This document shows, piece by piece, positions 48,076 through 63,500 of a stretch of 64,000 nucleotides of DNA. Within the stretch, counting starts at the first letter, position 1, and every line of letters begins with the position of its first letter. This DNA comes from Bathymodiolus brooksi. Taxonomy: Eukaryota; Mollusca; Bivalvia; Mytilida; Modiolidae. The stretch covers positions 29,745,804 through 29,809,803 of the forward strand of contig OY804579.1 in assembly GCA_963680875.1 (NCBI GenBank), in the 5' to 3' direction. Under the pieces are notes generated by a model. It was not told the DNA's origin. It saw only the letters and a list, made by a program, of their open reading frames with translations, and did no database searches. The translations under genes were made by a program, and so were the position numbers.

Positions 48076-48672
48076 AGTGAGTAATTTTCAAGTTATATCA
48101 TGATGAGAAGTTTTTTTGATGACAATATCCAGACACATTCACACTGATCTTTATGCTGTTAGCTAACTGAAACAAAAGTCTATAGGTAAGATATGTCACT
48201 GCACTCAGACAAATTATCCGGACTCGTCTCTGCCTTTACTTCTTAATGCTGCATGTGAGTGTGCTTAATACACACAAACTTGACCCCCCCTCCCCCCCTC
48301 AGATTTGTAGGAGCAGGAGGTGGGTGCATACAATACACCAATGTGTACTTTTCACACCTGAAAACGGTAGCTCGAATGGCAAACTTGAGGTACTGCTATT
48401 CAATACAGTTAAGAATATTGCTGCATTAAGATCAAGTTTACAATAAATATTATTTTGTAATAATGGAATGTTTGGGTTTATTTGATGTGATCTAATGAAC
48501 TCTGATATAAATATAATCTGCTGATATCAATTTCAAAATTCAAGGGTAATGATATTGTGGATTTTAAGAAGATTCCATGTAGATGTATGAGATATTTTGA
48601 AATTTGTTGGTTTGCAAATTCATGAAGTAAATGACCCACAAAATCCATACCCTAGAAATAATAATGATTTAA
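48076..48672. other. Intron sequence without recognised features
   Basis: Between the 72-bp array and the TACTGTGAAA element. It contains a C/T-rich run near 48283 and otherwise ordinary AT-rich sequence. I see no gene or element. Confidence 0.4.
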
Positions 48673-50395
48673 TACTGTGAAATCACTTTTATTCGTGGGG
48701 TACCAATTTTTGTGGTTTTCGTGAGGTAGGTTGATCCACGAAATTAAGAATCCAACGAACAATGAAACTTGGGATGGAGTTTGACATCGATATATTGGCA
48801 AATGTTGTACTCGAGTGACCTCAACTTTCTGGACCAGCTGCATTGGGTACAATTGACAATTTTAATGACGAAATAAATACGAGCATACCTTTTAATGGGT
48901 TATAATCTACATGAACATGTTTGTAAATTATTTGATTTTGAATGCCTGCGTAAAACAGGGGTTAACAAATCTTGGACCACCTCACTAGCCCAGGGCTAGC
49001 ATATTCCCAAATATTACAAGCCCGAATCTATGAACCACTAGTCCTGGTCAATACCGTGATTTCATGAATCCGACCTGCAGACTTGAACCCTTGTACAACA
49101 TGTACAATGTATATTAGTTTAACTATCTTTCTCTTCCGATCTGGTATTGCGTTTTATTTCCACTTAATTTCCAGAGTTCAGGTCACTGTAAGTTCAAAAA
49201 AAATATATGTGTGTTTATGATCACATGTCAAAAAAATCTAGGATCGGTCGGCATTAAAAAAAAATTTTGGAATCTGATTCCGGTATTTCATTTTCGAAAT
49301 TTCCGGTAAGCCGTCATTTGTTGAAGCTATTTTATGACGAGAATACGCAATTTTCTACCTTCTTTGCTCTCAATTTCGACAAAAAGCTAGCGGTTGAATA
49401 AATAAAACATTGCTGCTGATTAAACAGCATATAACATATATGAATATAAGTAGATACGCGAATATTGACAAGTTTGTCAATATCCGATATATATTTTTAC
49501 TAGCCCGTCGGGCATACAGCCGATTATTTCAGCTAGCCCAAATGTGGAAATTACTAGCCCCGGGCGTCGGGCTAGGGGATTTATTAACCCCTGGTAAAAA
49601 CGACAGAAAGGTTTATATGTGAACAGATTTCAACAACTTCCGGTTAAAGAAATCCAATTTACTTCCAAACTGACGATGACATGCTTCCAAGTGTTGTATA
49701 AACATTTTTCTGTTAAAGTATAACACCCTTAAATAAATATGTTTATTCATCTTTCTTTAAACAATTAATGATCAATTCTGCATAAGTTAACAGTACATTT
49801 GCCCTGGGACCAGGATTAATCTTGTGACACGACTACGAGTGTTTTCTATTTGAGCAAAAGGGTGATAAAGGATCGAAAATTTTGAAATAATTATACAAGT
49901 ACAATCTGTAATTGTATGAAAAATAATGAAAAAAACCCATTATTGTTTTTTTTTTTTTTTTTTTTTTTTATAGTTGTGATAAACAAAAATTGAAAATAAA
50001 ATGGAGAGTAAATATATGTAAGACATAAAAATGAATTTAATATATAAATTAAAGGAAATTGCTATTGCTAATAAAGTAATTTCAGTAGATTTTTAAAAAT
50101 TTTCAAATTCGATAAAATAAATTCTGCTAAATTTACAAATGCCGGAATTTTCTACAACTGTCAAAATGAACACTTTAATACCCTTTTTCCACAATTCTAT
50201 GGCTTATCTGTCTAATGTCTTGAAGCTTTCTCGAAGATTTGCTATCCAATGAAACTTATTATGTTGAAAATATAAAATCCACAAATTTTATTTTCGGTAC
50301 AAACACAAAATCCACGAATATACGAATCCACGAACTTGTAATTTTTAAACAAACCACGAAAATTGATGCCCACGAAGAAAAGTACTTTCACAGTA
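48673..50395. mobile_element. TIR element with TACTGTGAAA ends, carrying a nested insertion
   Basis: TACTGTGAAATCACTTTTAT followed by TCGTGGGG at the left is matched inverted at the right (complement of TACTGTGAAAGTACTTTTCT). CACGAA / TTCGTG words recur subterminally on both sides. Flanking TA fits a TA duplication. The GTAAAA-flanked element at 48956-49593 sits inside it. No transposase. The interior from 49600 to 50280 is plain AT-rich sequence with a T tract near 49950. Confidence 0.65.
48956..49593. mobile_element. TIR element nested inside the 48673-50395 element
   Basis: The ends CAGGGGTTAACAAATC and the complement of CAGGGGTTAATAAATC are flanked by GTAAAA on both sides (48950-48955 and 49594-49599). 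Inside there are repeated CTAGCCC / GGGCTAG words near both ends. It is 638 bp with no ORF of note. The superfamily is unassigned. Confidence 0.72.
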
Positions 50396-50483
50396 GTAGT
50401 TAAATTGGTCATATACAAAATAAATCTGTTTATCATAATAGGCTTAGTTAGTGACATTGATTGTCATGTTCAGTAATTTTTCA

Positions 50484-51449
<966 letters not shown>

Positions 51450-51575
51450 AGAGATGTGATCTTTTATCAGATTGCAATAAGGTGCAGAGTTCTTGAAAAC
51501 TGAAGGTTTTATCGATACAAATTGTGAATGTCCGATAAAAACAACATAAATATCGGCCCAGATATCTGATTGAAA

Positions 51576-54500
51576 AACCAGAGGCTCTCAAGAGCGTGTA
51601 TCATTCACCTGGTTATAAAAAAAAACAATTGGGCCTATGTAAAAACTATGTCCTGCAGTGGTAGTCATCTTGGAATTACGATCAACATAAAAAACACAAA
51701 GTTTGTAAAGGACCTTCCATTATGATTGATGCATAGTTTAGGTTCAATCAGTGCAATAGCTTCAGAGAAGAAGATATTTCGGTATTTTCCCGATATGGTC
51801 CTGTGTTAATACTATGACCTGTGGTGGCAGCCATCTTGGATTTCCGATCGGCATAAAAAACAGAGGACCTTCCAATGATCATTCCTGGGCAGTTTGGTTT
51901 CAGAGAAGAAGCGTTTTGAAACATTTTTTCCATAGGGTCCAATGTTAAACAAGTCCTGCCGTAGCCGCCATTTTGAATTTCATATCAGAACAAAAAACGT
52001 AAAGTTTGTAGAGAACCATCCAATGAACATTCATGTACAGTTTGGCTTTAATCATATTTGTAGTTTCTGAGAAGAAGGCATTTGAATATTTTCCCATAGG
52101 GTCCAATGTTAATCTATGTCCTGCGGTGGTGGCCATCTTGGATATCCGATCGGCTTAAAAAAACACACCTTGTAGAGGACCTTCCAATGTTCATTCCTGG
52201 GCAGTTTGGTTTCAATTGTCCAAGTGGTTTCAGAGAAGAAGCGTTTTGAAACATTTTTCCCATAGGGTCCAATGTTAAACTAAGTCCTGCCGTAGCCGCC
52301 ATTTTGAATTTCATATCGGAACAAAAAACGTAAAGTTTGTAGAGGACTATCCAATGAACATTCATGTACAGTTTGGCTTTAATAATATTTGTAGTTTCTG
52401 AGAAGAAGGCATTTGAACATTTTCCCATAGGGTCCAATGTTAATCTATGTATTGCGGTGGCGGCCATCTTGGATTTCCGATCGACATAAAAAACATAAAA
52501 TTTGTAAAGGACCTTCCAATGATCATTCCTGGGCAGTTTGGTTTCAACTGTCCTAGTGGTTTCAGAGAAGAAGCCTTTTGAAACATTTTCCCATAGGGTC
52601 CAATGTTAAACTAAGTCCTGCCGTAGCCGCCATTTTGAATTTCATACCGGAACAAAAAAAGTAAAGTTTGTAGAGGACCATCTAATGAACATTCATGTAC
52701 AGTTTGGCTTTAATCATATTTGTAGTTTCTGAGAAGAAGGCATTTGAATATTTTCCCATAGGGTCCAATGTTAATCTATGTCCTGCGGTGGCGGCCATCT
52801 TGAATTTTCGATCGGCATAAAAAAAACATAAAATTTGTAGAGGATCTTCCAATGACTATTCCTGGGCAGTTTGGTTTCAATTGTCCAAGTGGTTTCAGAG
52901 AAGAAGCGTTTTGAAACATTTTCCCCATAGGGTCCAATGTTAAACTAAGTCCTGCCGTAGCCGCCATTTTGAATTTCATATCGGAACAAAAAACGTAAAG
53001 ATTGTAGAGGACCATCCAATGAACATTCATGTACAGTTTGGCTTTAATAATATTTGTAGTTTCTGAGAAGAAGGCATTTGAACATTTTCCCATAGGGTCC
53101 AATGTTAATCTATGTATTATGGTGGCGGCCATCTTGGATTTCCGATCGGCATAAAAAACATAAAATTTGTAGAGAACCTTCCAATGATCATTCCTGGGCA
53201 GTTTGGTTTCAACTGTCCTAGTGGTTTCAGAGAAGAAGTGTTTTGAAACATTTTCCCATAGGGTCCAATGTTAAACTAAGTCCTGCCGTAGCCGCCATTT
53301 TGAATTTCATATCGGAACAAAAAACGTAAAGTTTGTAGAGGACCATCTAATGAACATTCATGTACAGTTTGGCTTTAATAATATTTGTAGTTTCTGAGAA
53401 GAAGGCATTTGAACATTTTCCCATAGGGTCCAATGTTAATCTATGTATTGCGGTGGCAGCCATCTTGGATTTCCGATCGACATAAAAAACATAAAATTTG
53501 TAGAGGACCTTCCAATGATCATTCCTGGGCAGTTTGGTTTCAACTGTCCAAGTGGTTTCAGAGAAGAAGCGTTTTGAAACATTTTTCCCATAGGGTCCAA
53601 TGTTAAACTAAGTCCTGCCGTAGCCGCCATTTTGAATTTCATATCGGAACAAAAAACGTAAAGTTTGTAGAGGACTATCCAATGAACATTCATGTACAGT
53701 TTGGCTTTAATAATATTTGTAGTTTCTGAGAAGAAGGCATTTGAACATTTTCCCATAGGGTCCAATGTTAATCTATGTATTGCGGTGGCGGCCATCTTGG
53801 ATTTCCGATCGACATAAAAAACATAAAATTTGTAGAGGACCTTCCAATGATCATTCCTGGGCAGTTTGGTTTCAACTGTCCTAGTGGTTTCAGAGGAGAA
53901 GCCTTTTGAAACATTTTCCCATAGGGTCCAATGTTAAACTAAGTCCTGCCGTAGCCGCCATTTTGAATTTCATACCGGAACAAAAAAAGTAAAGTTTGTA
54001 GAGGACCATCTAATGAACATTCATGTACAGTTTGGCTTTAATCATATTTGTAGTTTCTGAGAAGAAGGCATTTGAATATTTTCCCATAGGGTCCAATGTT
54101 AATATATGTCCTGCAGTGGCGGCCATCTTGAATTTTCGATCGGCATAAAAAAAACATAAAATTTGTATAGGATCTTCCAATGACTATTCCTGGGCAGTTT
54201 GGTTTCAATTGTCCAAGTGGTTTCAGAGAAGAAGCGTTTTGAAACATTTTTCCCATAGGGTCCAATGTTAAACTAAGTCCTGCCGTAGCCGCCATTTTGA
54301 ATTTCATATCGGAACAAAAAACGTAAAGTTTGTAGAGGACCATCCAATGAACATTCATGTACAGTTTGGCTTTAATAATATTTGTAGTTTCTGAGAAGAA
54401 GGCATTTGAACATTTTCCCATAGGGTCCAATGTTAATATATGTATTACGGTGGCGGCCATCTTGGATTTCCGATCGGCATAAAAAACATAAAATTTGTAG

Positions 54501-57500
54501 AGAACCTTCCAATGATCATTCCTGGGCAGTTTGGTTTCAACTGTCCTAGTGGTTTCAGAGAAGAAGTGTTTTGAAACATTTTCCCATAGGGTCCAATGTT
54601 AAACTAAGTCCTGCCGTAGCCGCCATTTTGAATTTCATATCGGAACAAAAAACGTAAAGTTTGTAGAGGACCATCTAATGAACATTCATGTACAGTTTGG
54701 CTTTAATAATATTTGTAGTTTCTGAGAAGAAGGCATTTGAACATTTTCCCATAGGGTCCTATATTAATCTATGTATTGCGGTGGCAGCCATCTTGGATTT
54801 CCGATCGACATAAAAAACATAAAATTTGTAGAGGACCTTCCAATGATCATTCCTGGGCAGTTTGGTTTCAACTGTCCTAGTGGTTTCAGAGAAGAAGCGT
54901 TTTGAAACATTTTCCCATAGGATCCAATGTTAAACTAAGTCCTGCCGTAGCCGCCATTTTGAATTTCATACCGGAACAAAAAACGTAAAGTTTGTAGAGG
55001 ACCATCTAATGAACATTCATGTACAGTTTGGCTTTAATCATATTTGTAGTTTCTGAGAAGAAGGCATTTGAATATTTTCCCATAGGGTCCAATGTTAATC
55101 TATGTCCTGAGGTGGCGGCCATCTTGAATTTTTGATCGGCATAAAAAAAACATAAAATTTGTAGAGGACCTTCCAATGACTATTCCTGGGCAGTTTGGTT
55201 TCAATTGTCCAAGTGGTTTCAGAGAAGAAGCGTTTTGAAACATTTTTACCATAGGGTCCAATGTTAAACTAAGTCCTGCCGTAGCCGCCATTTTGAATTT
55301 CATATCGGAACAAAAAACGTAGAGTTTGTAGAGGACTATCCAATGAACATTCATGTACAGTTTGGCTTTAATAATATTTGTAGTTTCTGAGAAGAAGGCA
55401 TTTGAACATTTTCCCATAGGGTCCAATGTTAATCTATGTATTGCGGTGGCGGCCATCTTGGATTTCCGATCGACATAAAAAACATAAACTTTGTAGAGGA
55501 CCTTCCAATGATCATTCCTGGGCAGTTTGGTTTCAATTGTCCAAGTGGTTTCAGAGAAGAAGCGTTTTGAAACATTTTCCCCATAGGGTCCAATGTTAAA
55601 CTAAGTCCTGCCGTAGCCGCATTTTTGAATTTCATATCGGAACAAAAAACGTAAAGTTTGTAGAGGACCATCCAATGAACATTCATGTACAGTTTGGCTT
55701 TAATCATATTTGTAGTTTCTGAGAAGAAGGCATTTGAACATTTTCCCATAGGGTCCAATGTTAATCTATGTATTGCGGTGGCGGCCATCTTGGATTTCCG
55801 GTCGACATAAAAAACATATATTTTGTAGAGGACCTTCCAATGATCATTCCTGGGCAGTTTGGTTTCAATTGTCCAAGTGGTTTCAGAGAAGAAGCGTTTT
55901 GAAACATTTTCCCCATAGGGTCCAATGTTAAACTATGTCCTGCCGTAGCCGCCATTTTGAATTTCATATCGGAACAAAAAACGTAAAGTTTGTAGAGGAC
56001 TATCCAATGAACATTCATGTACAGTTTGGCTTTAATAATATTTGTAGTTTCTGAGAAGAAGGCATTTGAACATTTTCCCATAGGGTCCAATGTTAATCTA
56101 TGTATTGCGGTGGCGGCCATCTTGGATTTCCGATCGACATAAAAAACATAAAATTTGTAGAGGACCTTCCAATGATCATTCCTGGGCAGTTTGGTTTCAA
56201 CTGTCCAAGTGGTTTCAGAGAAGAAGCCTTTTGAAACATTTTCCCATAGGGTCCAATGTTAAACTAAGTCCTGCCGTAGCCGCCATTTTGAATTTCATAC
56301 CGGAACAAAAAAAGTAAAGTTTGTAGAGGACCATCTAATGAACATTCATGTACAGTTTGGCTTTAATCATATTTGTAGTTTCTGAGAAGAAGGCATTTGA
56401 ATATTTTCCCATAGGGTCCAATGTTAATATATGTCCTGCAGTGGCGGCCATCTTGAATTTTCGATCGGCATAAAAAAAACATAAAATTTGTAGAGGATCT
56501 TCCAATGACTATTCCTGGGCAGTTTGGTTTCAATTGTCCAAGTGGTTTCAGAGAAGAAGCGTTTTGAAACATTTTTCCCATAGGGTCCAATGTTAAACTA
56601 AGTCCTGCCGTAGCCGCCATTTTGAATTTCATATCGGAACAAAAAACGTAAAGTTTGTAGAGGACCATCCAATGAACATTCATGTACAGTTTGGCTTTAA
56701 TAATATTTGTAGTTTCTGAGAAGAAGGCATTTGAACATTTTCCCATAGGGTCCAATGTTAATCTATGTATTACGGTGGTGGCCATCTTGGATTTCCGATC
56801 GGCATAAAAAACATAAAATTTGTAGAGAACCTTCCAATGATCATTCCTGGGCAGTTTGGTTTCAATTGTCCAAGTGGTTTCAGAGAAGAAGTGTTTTGAA
56901 ACATTTTCCCATAGGGTCCAATGTTAAACTAAGTCCTGCCGTAGCCGCCATTTTGAATTTCATACCGGAACAAAAAACGTAAAGTTTGTAGAGGACCATC
57001 TAATGAACATTCATGTACAGTTTGGCTTTAATCATATTTGTAGTTTCTGAGAAGAAGGCATTTGAATATTTTCCCATAGGGTCCAATGTTAATCTATGTC
57101 CTGAGGTGGCGGCCATCTTGAATTTTCGATCGGCATAAAAAAAACATAAAATTTGTAGAGGACCTTCCAATGACTATTCCTGGGCAGTTTGGTTTCAATT
57201 GTCCAAGTGGTTTCAGAGAAGAAGCGTTTTGAAACATTTTTACCATAGGGTCCAATGTTAAACTAAGTCCTGCCGTAGCCGCCATTTTGAATTTCATATC
57301 GGAACAAAAAACGTAAAGTTTGTAGAAGACTATCCAATGAACATTCATGTACAGTTTGGCTTTAATAATATTTGTAGTTTCTGAGAAGAAGGCATTTGAA
57401 TATTTTCCCATAGGGTCCAATGTTAATCTATGTATTGCGGTGGTGGCCATCTTGGATTTCCGATCGACATAAAAAACATAAACTTTGTAGAGGACCTTTC

Positions 57501-60500
57501 AATGATCATTCCTGGGCAGTTTGGTTTCAATTGTCCTAGTGGTTTCAGAGAAGAAGCGTTTTGAAACATTTTCCCCATAGGGTCCAATGTTAAACTAAGT
57601 CCTGCCGTAGCCGCATTTTTGAATTTCATATCGGAACAAAAAACGTACAGTTTGTAGAGGACCATCCAATGAACATTCATGTACAGTTTGGCTTTAATCA
57701 TATTTGTAGTTTCTGAGAAGAAGGCATTTGAACATTTTCCCATAGGGTCCAATGTTAATCTATGTATTGCGGTGGCGGCCATCTTGGATTTCCGATCGAC
57801 ATAAAAAACATAAAATTTGTAAAGGACCTTCCAATGATCATTCCTGGGCAGTTTGGTTTCAACTGTCCTAGTGGTTTCAGAGAAGAAGCCTTTTGAAACA
57901 TTTTCCCATAGGGTCCAATGTTAAACTAAGTCCTGCCGTAGCCGCCATTTTGAATTTCATACCGGAACAAAAAAAGTAAAGTTTGTAGAGGACCATCTAA
58001 TGAACATTCATGTACAGTTTGGCTTTAATCATATTTGTAGTTTCTGAGAAGAAGGCATTTGAATATTTTCCCATAGGGTCCAATGTTAATCTATGTCCTG
58101 CGGTGTCGGCCATCTTGAATTTTCGATCGGCATAAAAAAAACATAAAATTTGTAGAGGATCTTCCAATGACTATTCCTGGGCAGTTTGGTTTCAATTGTC
58201 CAAGTGGTTTCAGAGAAGAAGCGTTTTGAAACATTTTCCCCATAGGGTCCAATGTTAAACTAAGTCCTGCCGTAGCCGCCATTTTGAATTTCATATCGGA
58301 ACAAAAAACGTAAAGATTGTAGAGGACCATCCAATGAACATTCATGTACAGTTTGGCTTTAATAATATTTGTAGTTTCTGAGAAGAAGGCATTTGAACAT
58401 TTTCCCATAGGGTCCAATGTTAATCTATGTATTATGGTGGCGGCCATCTTGGATTTCCGATCGGCATAAAAAACATAAAATTTGTAGAGAACCTTCCAAT
58501 GATCATTCCTGGGCAGTTTGGTTTCAACTGTCCTAGTGGTTTCAGAGAAGAAGTGTTTTGAAACATTTTCCCATAGGGTCCAATGTTAAACTAAGTCCTG
58601 CCGTAGCCGCCATTTTGAATTTCATATCGGAACAAAAAACGTAAAGTTTGTAGAGGACCATCTAATGAACATTCATGTACAGTTTGGCTTTAATAATATT
58701 TGTAGTTTCTGAGAAGAAGGCATTTGAACATTTTCCCATAGGGTCCAATGTTAATCTATGTATTGCGGTGGCAGCCATCTTGGATTTCCGATCGACATAA
58801 AAAACATAAAATTTGTAGAGGACTTTCCAATGATCATTCCTGGGCAGTTTGGTTTCAACTGTCCAAGTGGTTTCAGAGAAGAAGCGTTTTGAAACATTTT
58901 TCCCATAGGGTCCAATGTTAAACTAAGTCCTGCCGTAGCCGCCATTTTGAATTTCATATCGGAACAAAAAACGTAAAGTTTGTAGAGGACTATCCAATGA
59001 ACATTCATGTACAGTTTGGCTTTAATAATATTTGTAGTTTCTGAGAAGAAGGCATTTGAACATTTTCCCATAGGGTCCAATGTTAATCTATGTATTGCGG
59101 TGGCGGCCATCTTGGATTTCCGATCGACATAAAAAACATAAAATTTGTAAAGGACCTTCCAATGATCATTCCTGGGCAGTTTGGTTTCAACTGTCCTAGT
59201 GGTTTCAGAGAAGAAGCCTTTTGAAACATTTTCCCATAGGGTCCAATGTTAAACTAAGTCCTGCCGTAGCCGCCATTTTGAATTTCATACCGGAACAAAA
59301 AAAGTAAAGTTTGTAGAGGACCATCTAATGAACATTCATGTACAGTTTGGCTTTAATCATATTTGTAGTTTCTGAGAAGAAGGCATTTGAATATTTTCCC
59401 ATAGGGTCCAATGTTAATCTATGTCCTGCGGTGTCGGCCATCTTGAATTTTCGATCGGCATAAAAAAAACATAAAATTTGTAGAGGATCTTCCAATGACT
59501 ATTCCTGGGCAGTTTGGTTTCAATTGTCCAAGTGGTTTCAGAGAAGAAGCGTTTTGAAACATTTTCCCCATAGGGTCCAATGTTAAACTAAGTCCTGCCG
59601 TAGCCGCCATTTTGAATTTCATATCGGAACAAAAAACGTAAAGATTGTAGAGGACCATCCAATGAACATTCATGTACAGTTTGGCTTTAATAATATTTGT
59701 AGTTTCTGAGAAGAAGGCATTTGAACATTTTCCCATAGGGTCCAATGTTAATCTATGTATTATGGTGGCGGCCATCTTGGATTTCCGATCGGCATAAAAA
59801 ACATAAAATTTGTAGAGAACCTTCCAATGATCATTCCTGGGCAGTTTGGTTTCAACTGTCCTAGTGGTTTCAGAGAAGAAGTGTTTTGAAACATTTTCCC
59901 ATAGGGTCCAATGTTAAACTAAGTCCTGCCGTAGCCGCCATTTTGAATTTCATATCGGAACAAAAAACGTAAAGTTTGTAGAGGACCATCTAATGAACAT
60001 TCATGTACAGTTTGGCTTTAATAATATTTGTAGTTTCTGAGAAGAAGGCATTTGAACATTTTCCCATAGGGTCCAATGTTAATCTATGTATTGCGGTGGC
60101 AGCCATCTTGGATTTCCGATCGACATAAAAAACATAAAATTTGTAGAGGACCTTCCAATGATCATTCCTGGGCAGTTTGGTTTCAACTGTCCAAGTGGTT
60201 TCAGAGAAGAAGCGTTTTGAAACATTTTTCCCATAGGGTCCAATGTTAAACTAAGTCCTGCCGTAGCCGCCATTTTGAATTTCATATCGGAACAAAAAAC
60301 GTAAAGTTTGTAGAGGACTATCCAATGAACATTCATGTACAGTTTGGCTTTAATAATATTTGTAGTTTCTGAGAAGAAGGCATTTGAACATTTTCCCATA
60401 GGGTCCAATGTTAATCTATGTATTGCGGTGGCGGCCATCTTGGATTTCCGATCGACATAAAAAACATAAAATTTGTAGAGGACCTTCCAATGATCATTCC

Positions 60501-63500
60501 TGGGCAGTTTGGTTTCAACTGTCCTAGTGGTTTCAGAGGAGAAGCCTTTTGAAACATTTTCCCATAGGGTCCAATGTTAAACTAAGTCCTGCCGTAGCCG
60601 CCATTTTGAATTTCATACCGGAACAAAAAAAGTAAAGTTTGTAGAGGACCATCTAATGAACATTCATGTACAGTTTGGCTTTAATCATATTTGTAGTTTC
60701 TGAGAAGAAGGCATTTGAATATTTTCCCATAGGGTCCAATGTTAATATATGTCCTGCAGTGGCGGCCATCTTGAATTTTCGATCGGCATAAAAAAAACAT
60801 AAAATTTGTATAGGATCTTCCAATGACTATTCCTGGGCAGTTTGGTTTCAATTGTCCAAGTGGTTTCAGAGAAGAAGCGTTTTGAAACATTTTTCCCATA
60901 GGGTCCAATGTTAAACTAAGTCCTGCCGTAGCCGCCATTTTGAATTTCATATCGGAACAAAAAACGTAAAGTTTGTAGAGGACCATCCAATGAACATTCA
61001 TGTACAGTTTGGCTTTAATAATATTTGTAGTTTCTGAGAAGAAGGCATTTGAACATTTTCCCATAGGGTCCAATGTTAATCTATGTATTACGGTGGCGGC
61101 CATCTTGGATTTCCGATCGGCATAAAAAACATAAAATTTGTAGAGAACCTTCCAATGATCATTCCTGGGCAGTTTGGTTTCAACTGTCCTAGTGGTTTCA
61201 GAGAAGAAGTGTTTTGAAACATTTTCCCATAGGGTCCAATGTTAAACTAAGTCCTGCCGTAGCCGCCATTTTGAATTTCATATCGGAACAAAAAACGTAA
61301 AGTTTGTAGAGGACCATCTAATGAACATTCATGTACAGTTTGGCTTTAATAATATTTGTAGTTTCTGAGAAGAAGGCATTTGAACATTTTCCCATAGGGT
61401 CCAATATTAATCTATGTATTGCAGTGGCAGCCATCTTGGATTTCCGATCGACATAAAAAACATAAAATTTGTAGAGGACCTTCCAATGATCATTCCTGGG
61501 CAGTTTGGTTTCAACTGTCCTAGTGGTTTCAGAGAAGAAGCGTTTTGAAACATTTTCCCATAGGATCCAATGTTAAACTAAGTCCTGCCGTAGCCGCCAT
61601 TTTGAATTTCATACCGGAACAAAAAACGTAAAGTTTGTAGAGGACCATCTAATGAACATTCATGTACAGTTTGGCTTTAATCATATTTGTAGTTTCTGAG
61701 AAGAAGGCATTTGAATATTTTCCCATAGGGTCCAATGTTAATCTATGTCCTGAGGTGGCGGCCATCTTGAATTTTTGATCGGCATAAAAAAAACATAAAA
61801 TTTGTAGAGGATCTTCCAATGACTATTCCTGGGCAGTTTGGTTTCAATTGTCCAAGTGGTTTCAGAGAAGAAGCGTTTTGAAACATTTTTACCATAGGGT
61901 CCAATGTTAAACTAAGTCCTGCCGTAGCCGCCATTTTGAATTTCATATCGGAACAAAAAACGTAGAGTTTGTAGAGGACTATCCAATGAACATTCATGTA
62001 CAGTTTGGCTTTAATAATATTTGTAGTTTCTGAGAAGAAGGCATTTGAATATTTTCCCATAGGGTCCAATGTTAATCTATGTATTGCGGTGGCGGCCATC
62101 TTGGATTTCCGATCGACATAAAAAACATAAAATTTGTAGAGGACCTTCCAATGATCATTCCTGGGCAGTTTGGTTTCAATTGTCCAAGTGGTTTCAGAGA
62201 AGAAGCGTTTTGAAACATTTTCCCCATAGGGTCCAATGTTAAACTAAGTCCTGCCGTAGCCGCATTTTTGAATTTCATATCGGAACAAAAAACGTAAAGT
62301 TTGTAGAGGACCATCCAATGAACATTCATGTACAGTTTGGCTTTAATCATATTTGTAGTTTCTGAGAAGAAGGCATTTGAACATTTTCCCATAGGGTCCA
62401 ATGTTAATCTATGTATTGCGGTGGCGGCCATCTTGGATTTCCGGTCGACATAAAAAACATATATTTTGTAGAGGACCTTCCAATGATCATTCCTGGGCAG
62501 TTTGGTTTCAATTGTCCAAGTGGTTTCAGAGAAGAAGCGTTTTGAAACATTTTCCCCATAGGGTCCAATGTTAAACTATGTCCTGCCGTAGCCGCCATTT
62601 TGAATTTCATATCGGAACAAAAAACGTAAAGTTTGTAGAGGACTATCCAATGAACATTCATGTACAGTTTGGCTTTAATAATATTTGTAGTTTCTGAGAA
62701 GAAGGCATTTGAACATTTTCCCATAGGGTCCAATGTTAATCTATGTATTGCGGTGGCGGCCATCTTGGATTTCCGATCGACATAAAAAACATAAAATTTG
62801 TAGAGGACCTTCCAATGATCATTCCTGGGCAGTTTGGTTTCAACTGTCCAAGTGGTTTCAGAGAAGAAGCCTTTTGAAACATTTTCCCATAGGGTCCAAT
62901 GTTAAACTAAGTCCTGCCGTAGCCGCCATTTTGAATTTCATACCGGAACAAAAAAAGTAAAGTTTGTAGAGGACCATCTAATGAACATTCATGTACAGTT
63001 TGGCTTTAATCATATTTGTAGTTTCTGAGAAGAAGGCATTTGAATATTTTCCCATAGGGTCCAATGTTAATATATGTCCTGCAGTGGCGGCCATCTTGAA
63101 TTTTCGATCGGCATAAAAAAAACATAAAATTTGTAGAGGATCTTCCAATGACTATTCCTGGGCAGTTTGGTTTCAATTGTCCAAGTGGTTTCAGAGAAGA
63201 AGCGTTTTGAAACATTTTTCCCATAGGGTCCAATGTTAAACTAAGTCCTGCCGTAGCCGCCATTTTGAATTTCATATCGGAACAAAAAACGTAAAGTTTG
63301 TAGAGGACCATCCAATGAACATTCATGTACAGTTTGGCTTTAATAATATTTGTAGTTTCTGAGAAGAAGGCATTTGAACATTTTCCCATAGGGTCCAATG
63401 TTAATCTATGTATTACGGTGGTGGCCATCTTGGATTTCCGATCGGCATAAAAAACATAAAATTTGTAGAGAACCTTCCAATGATCATTCCTGGGCAGTTT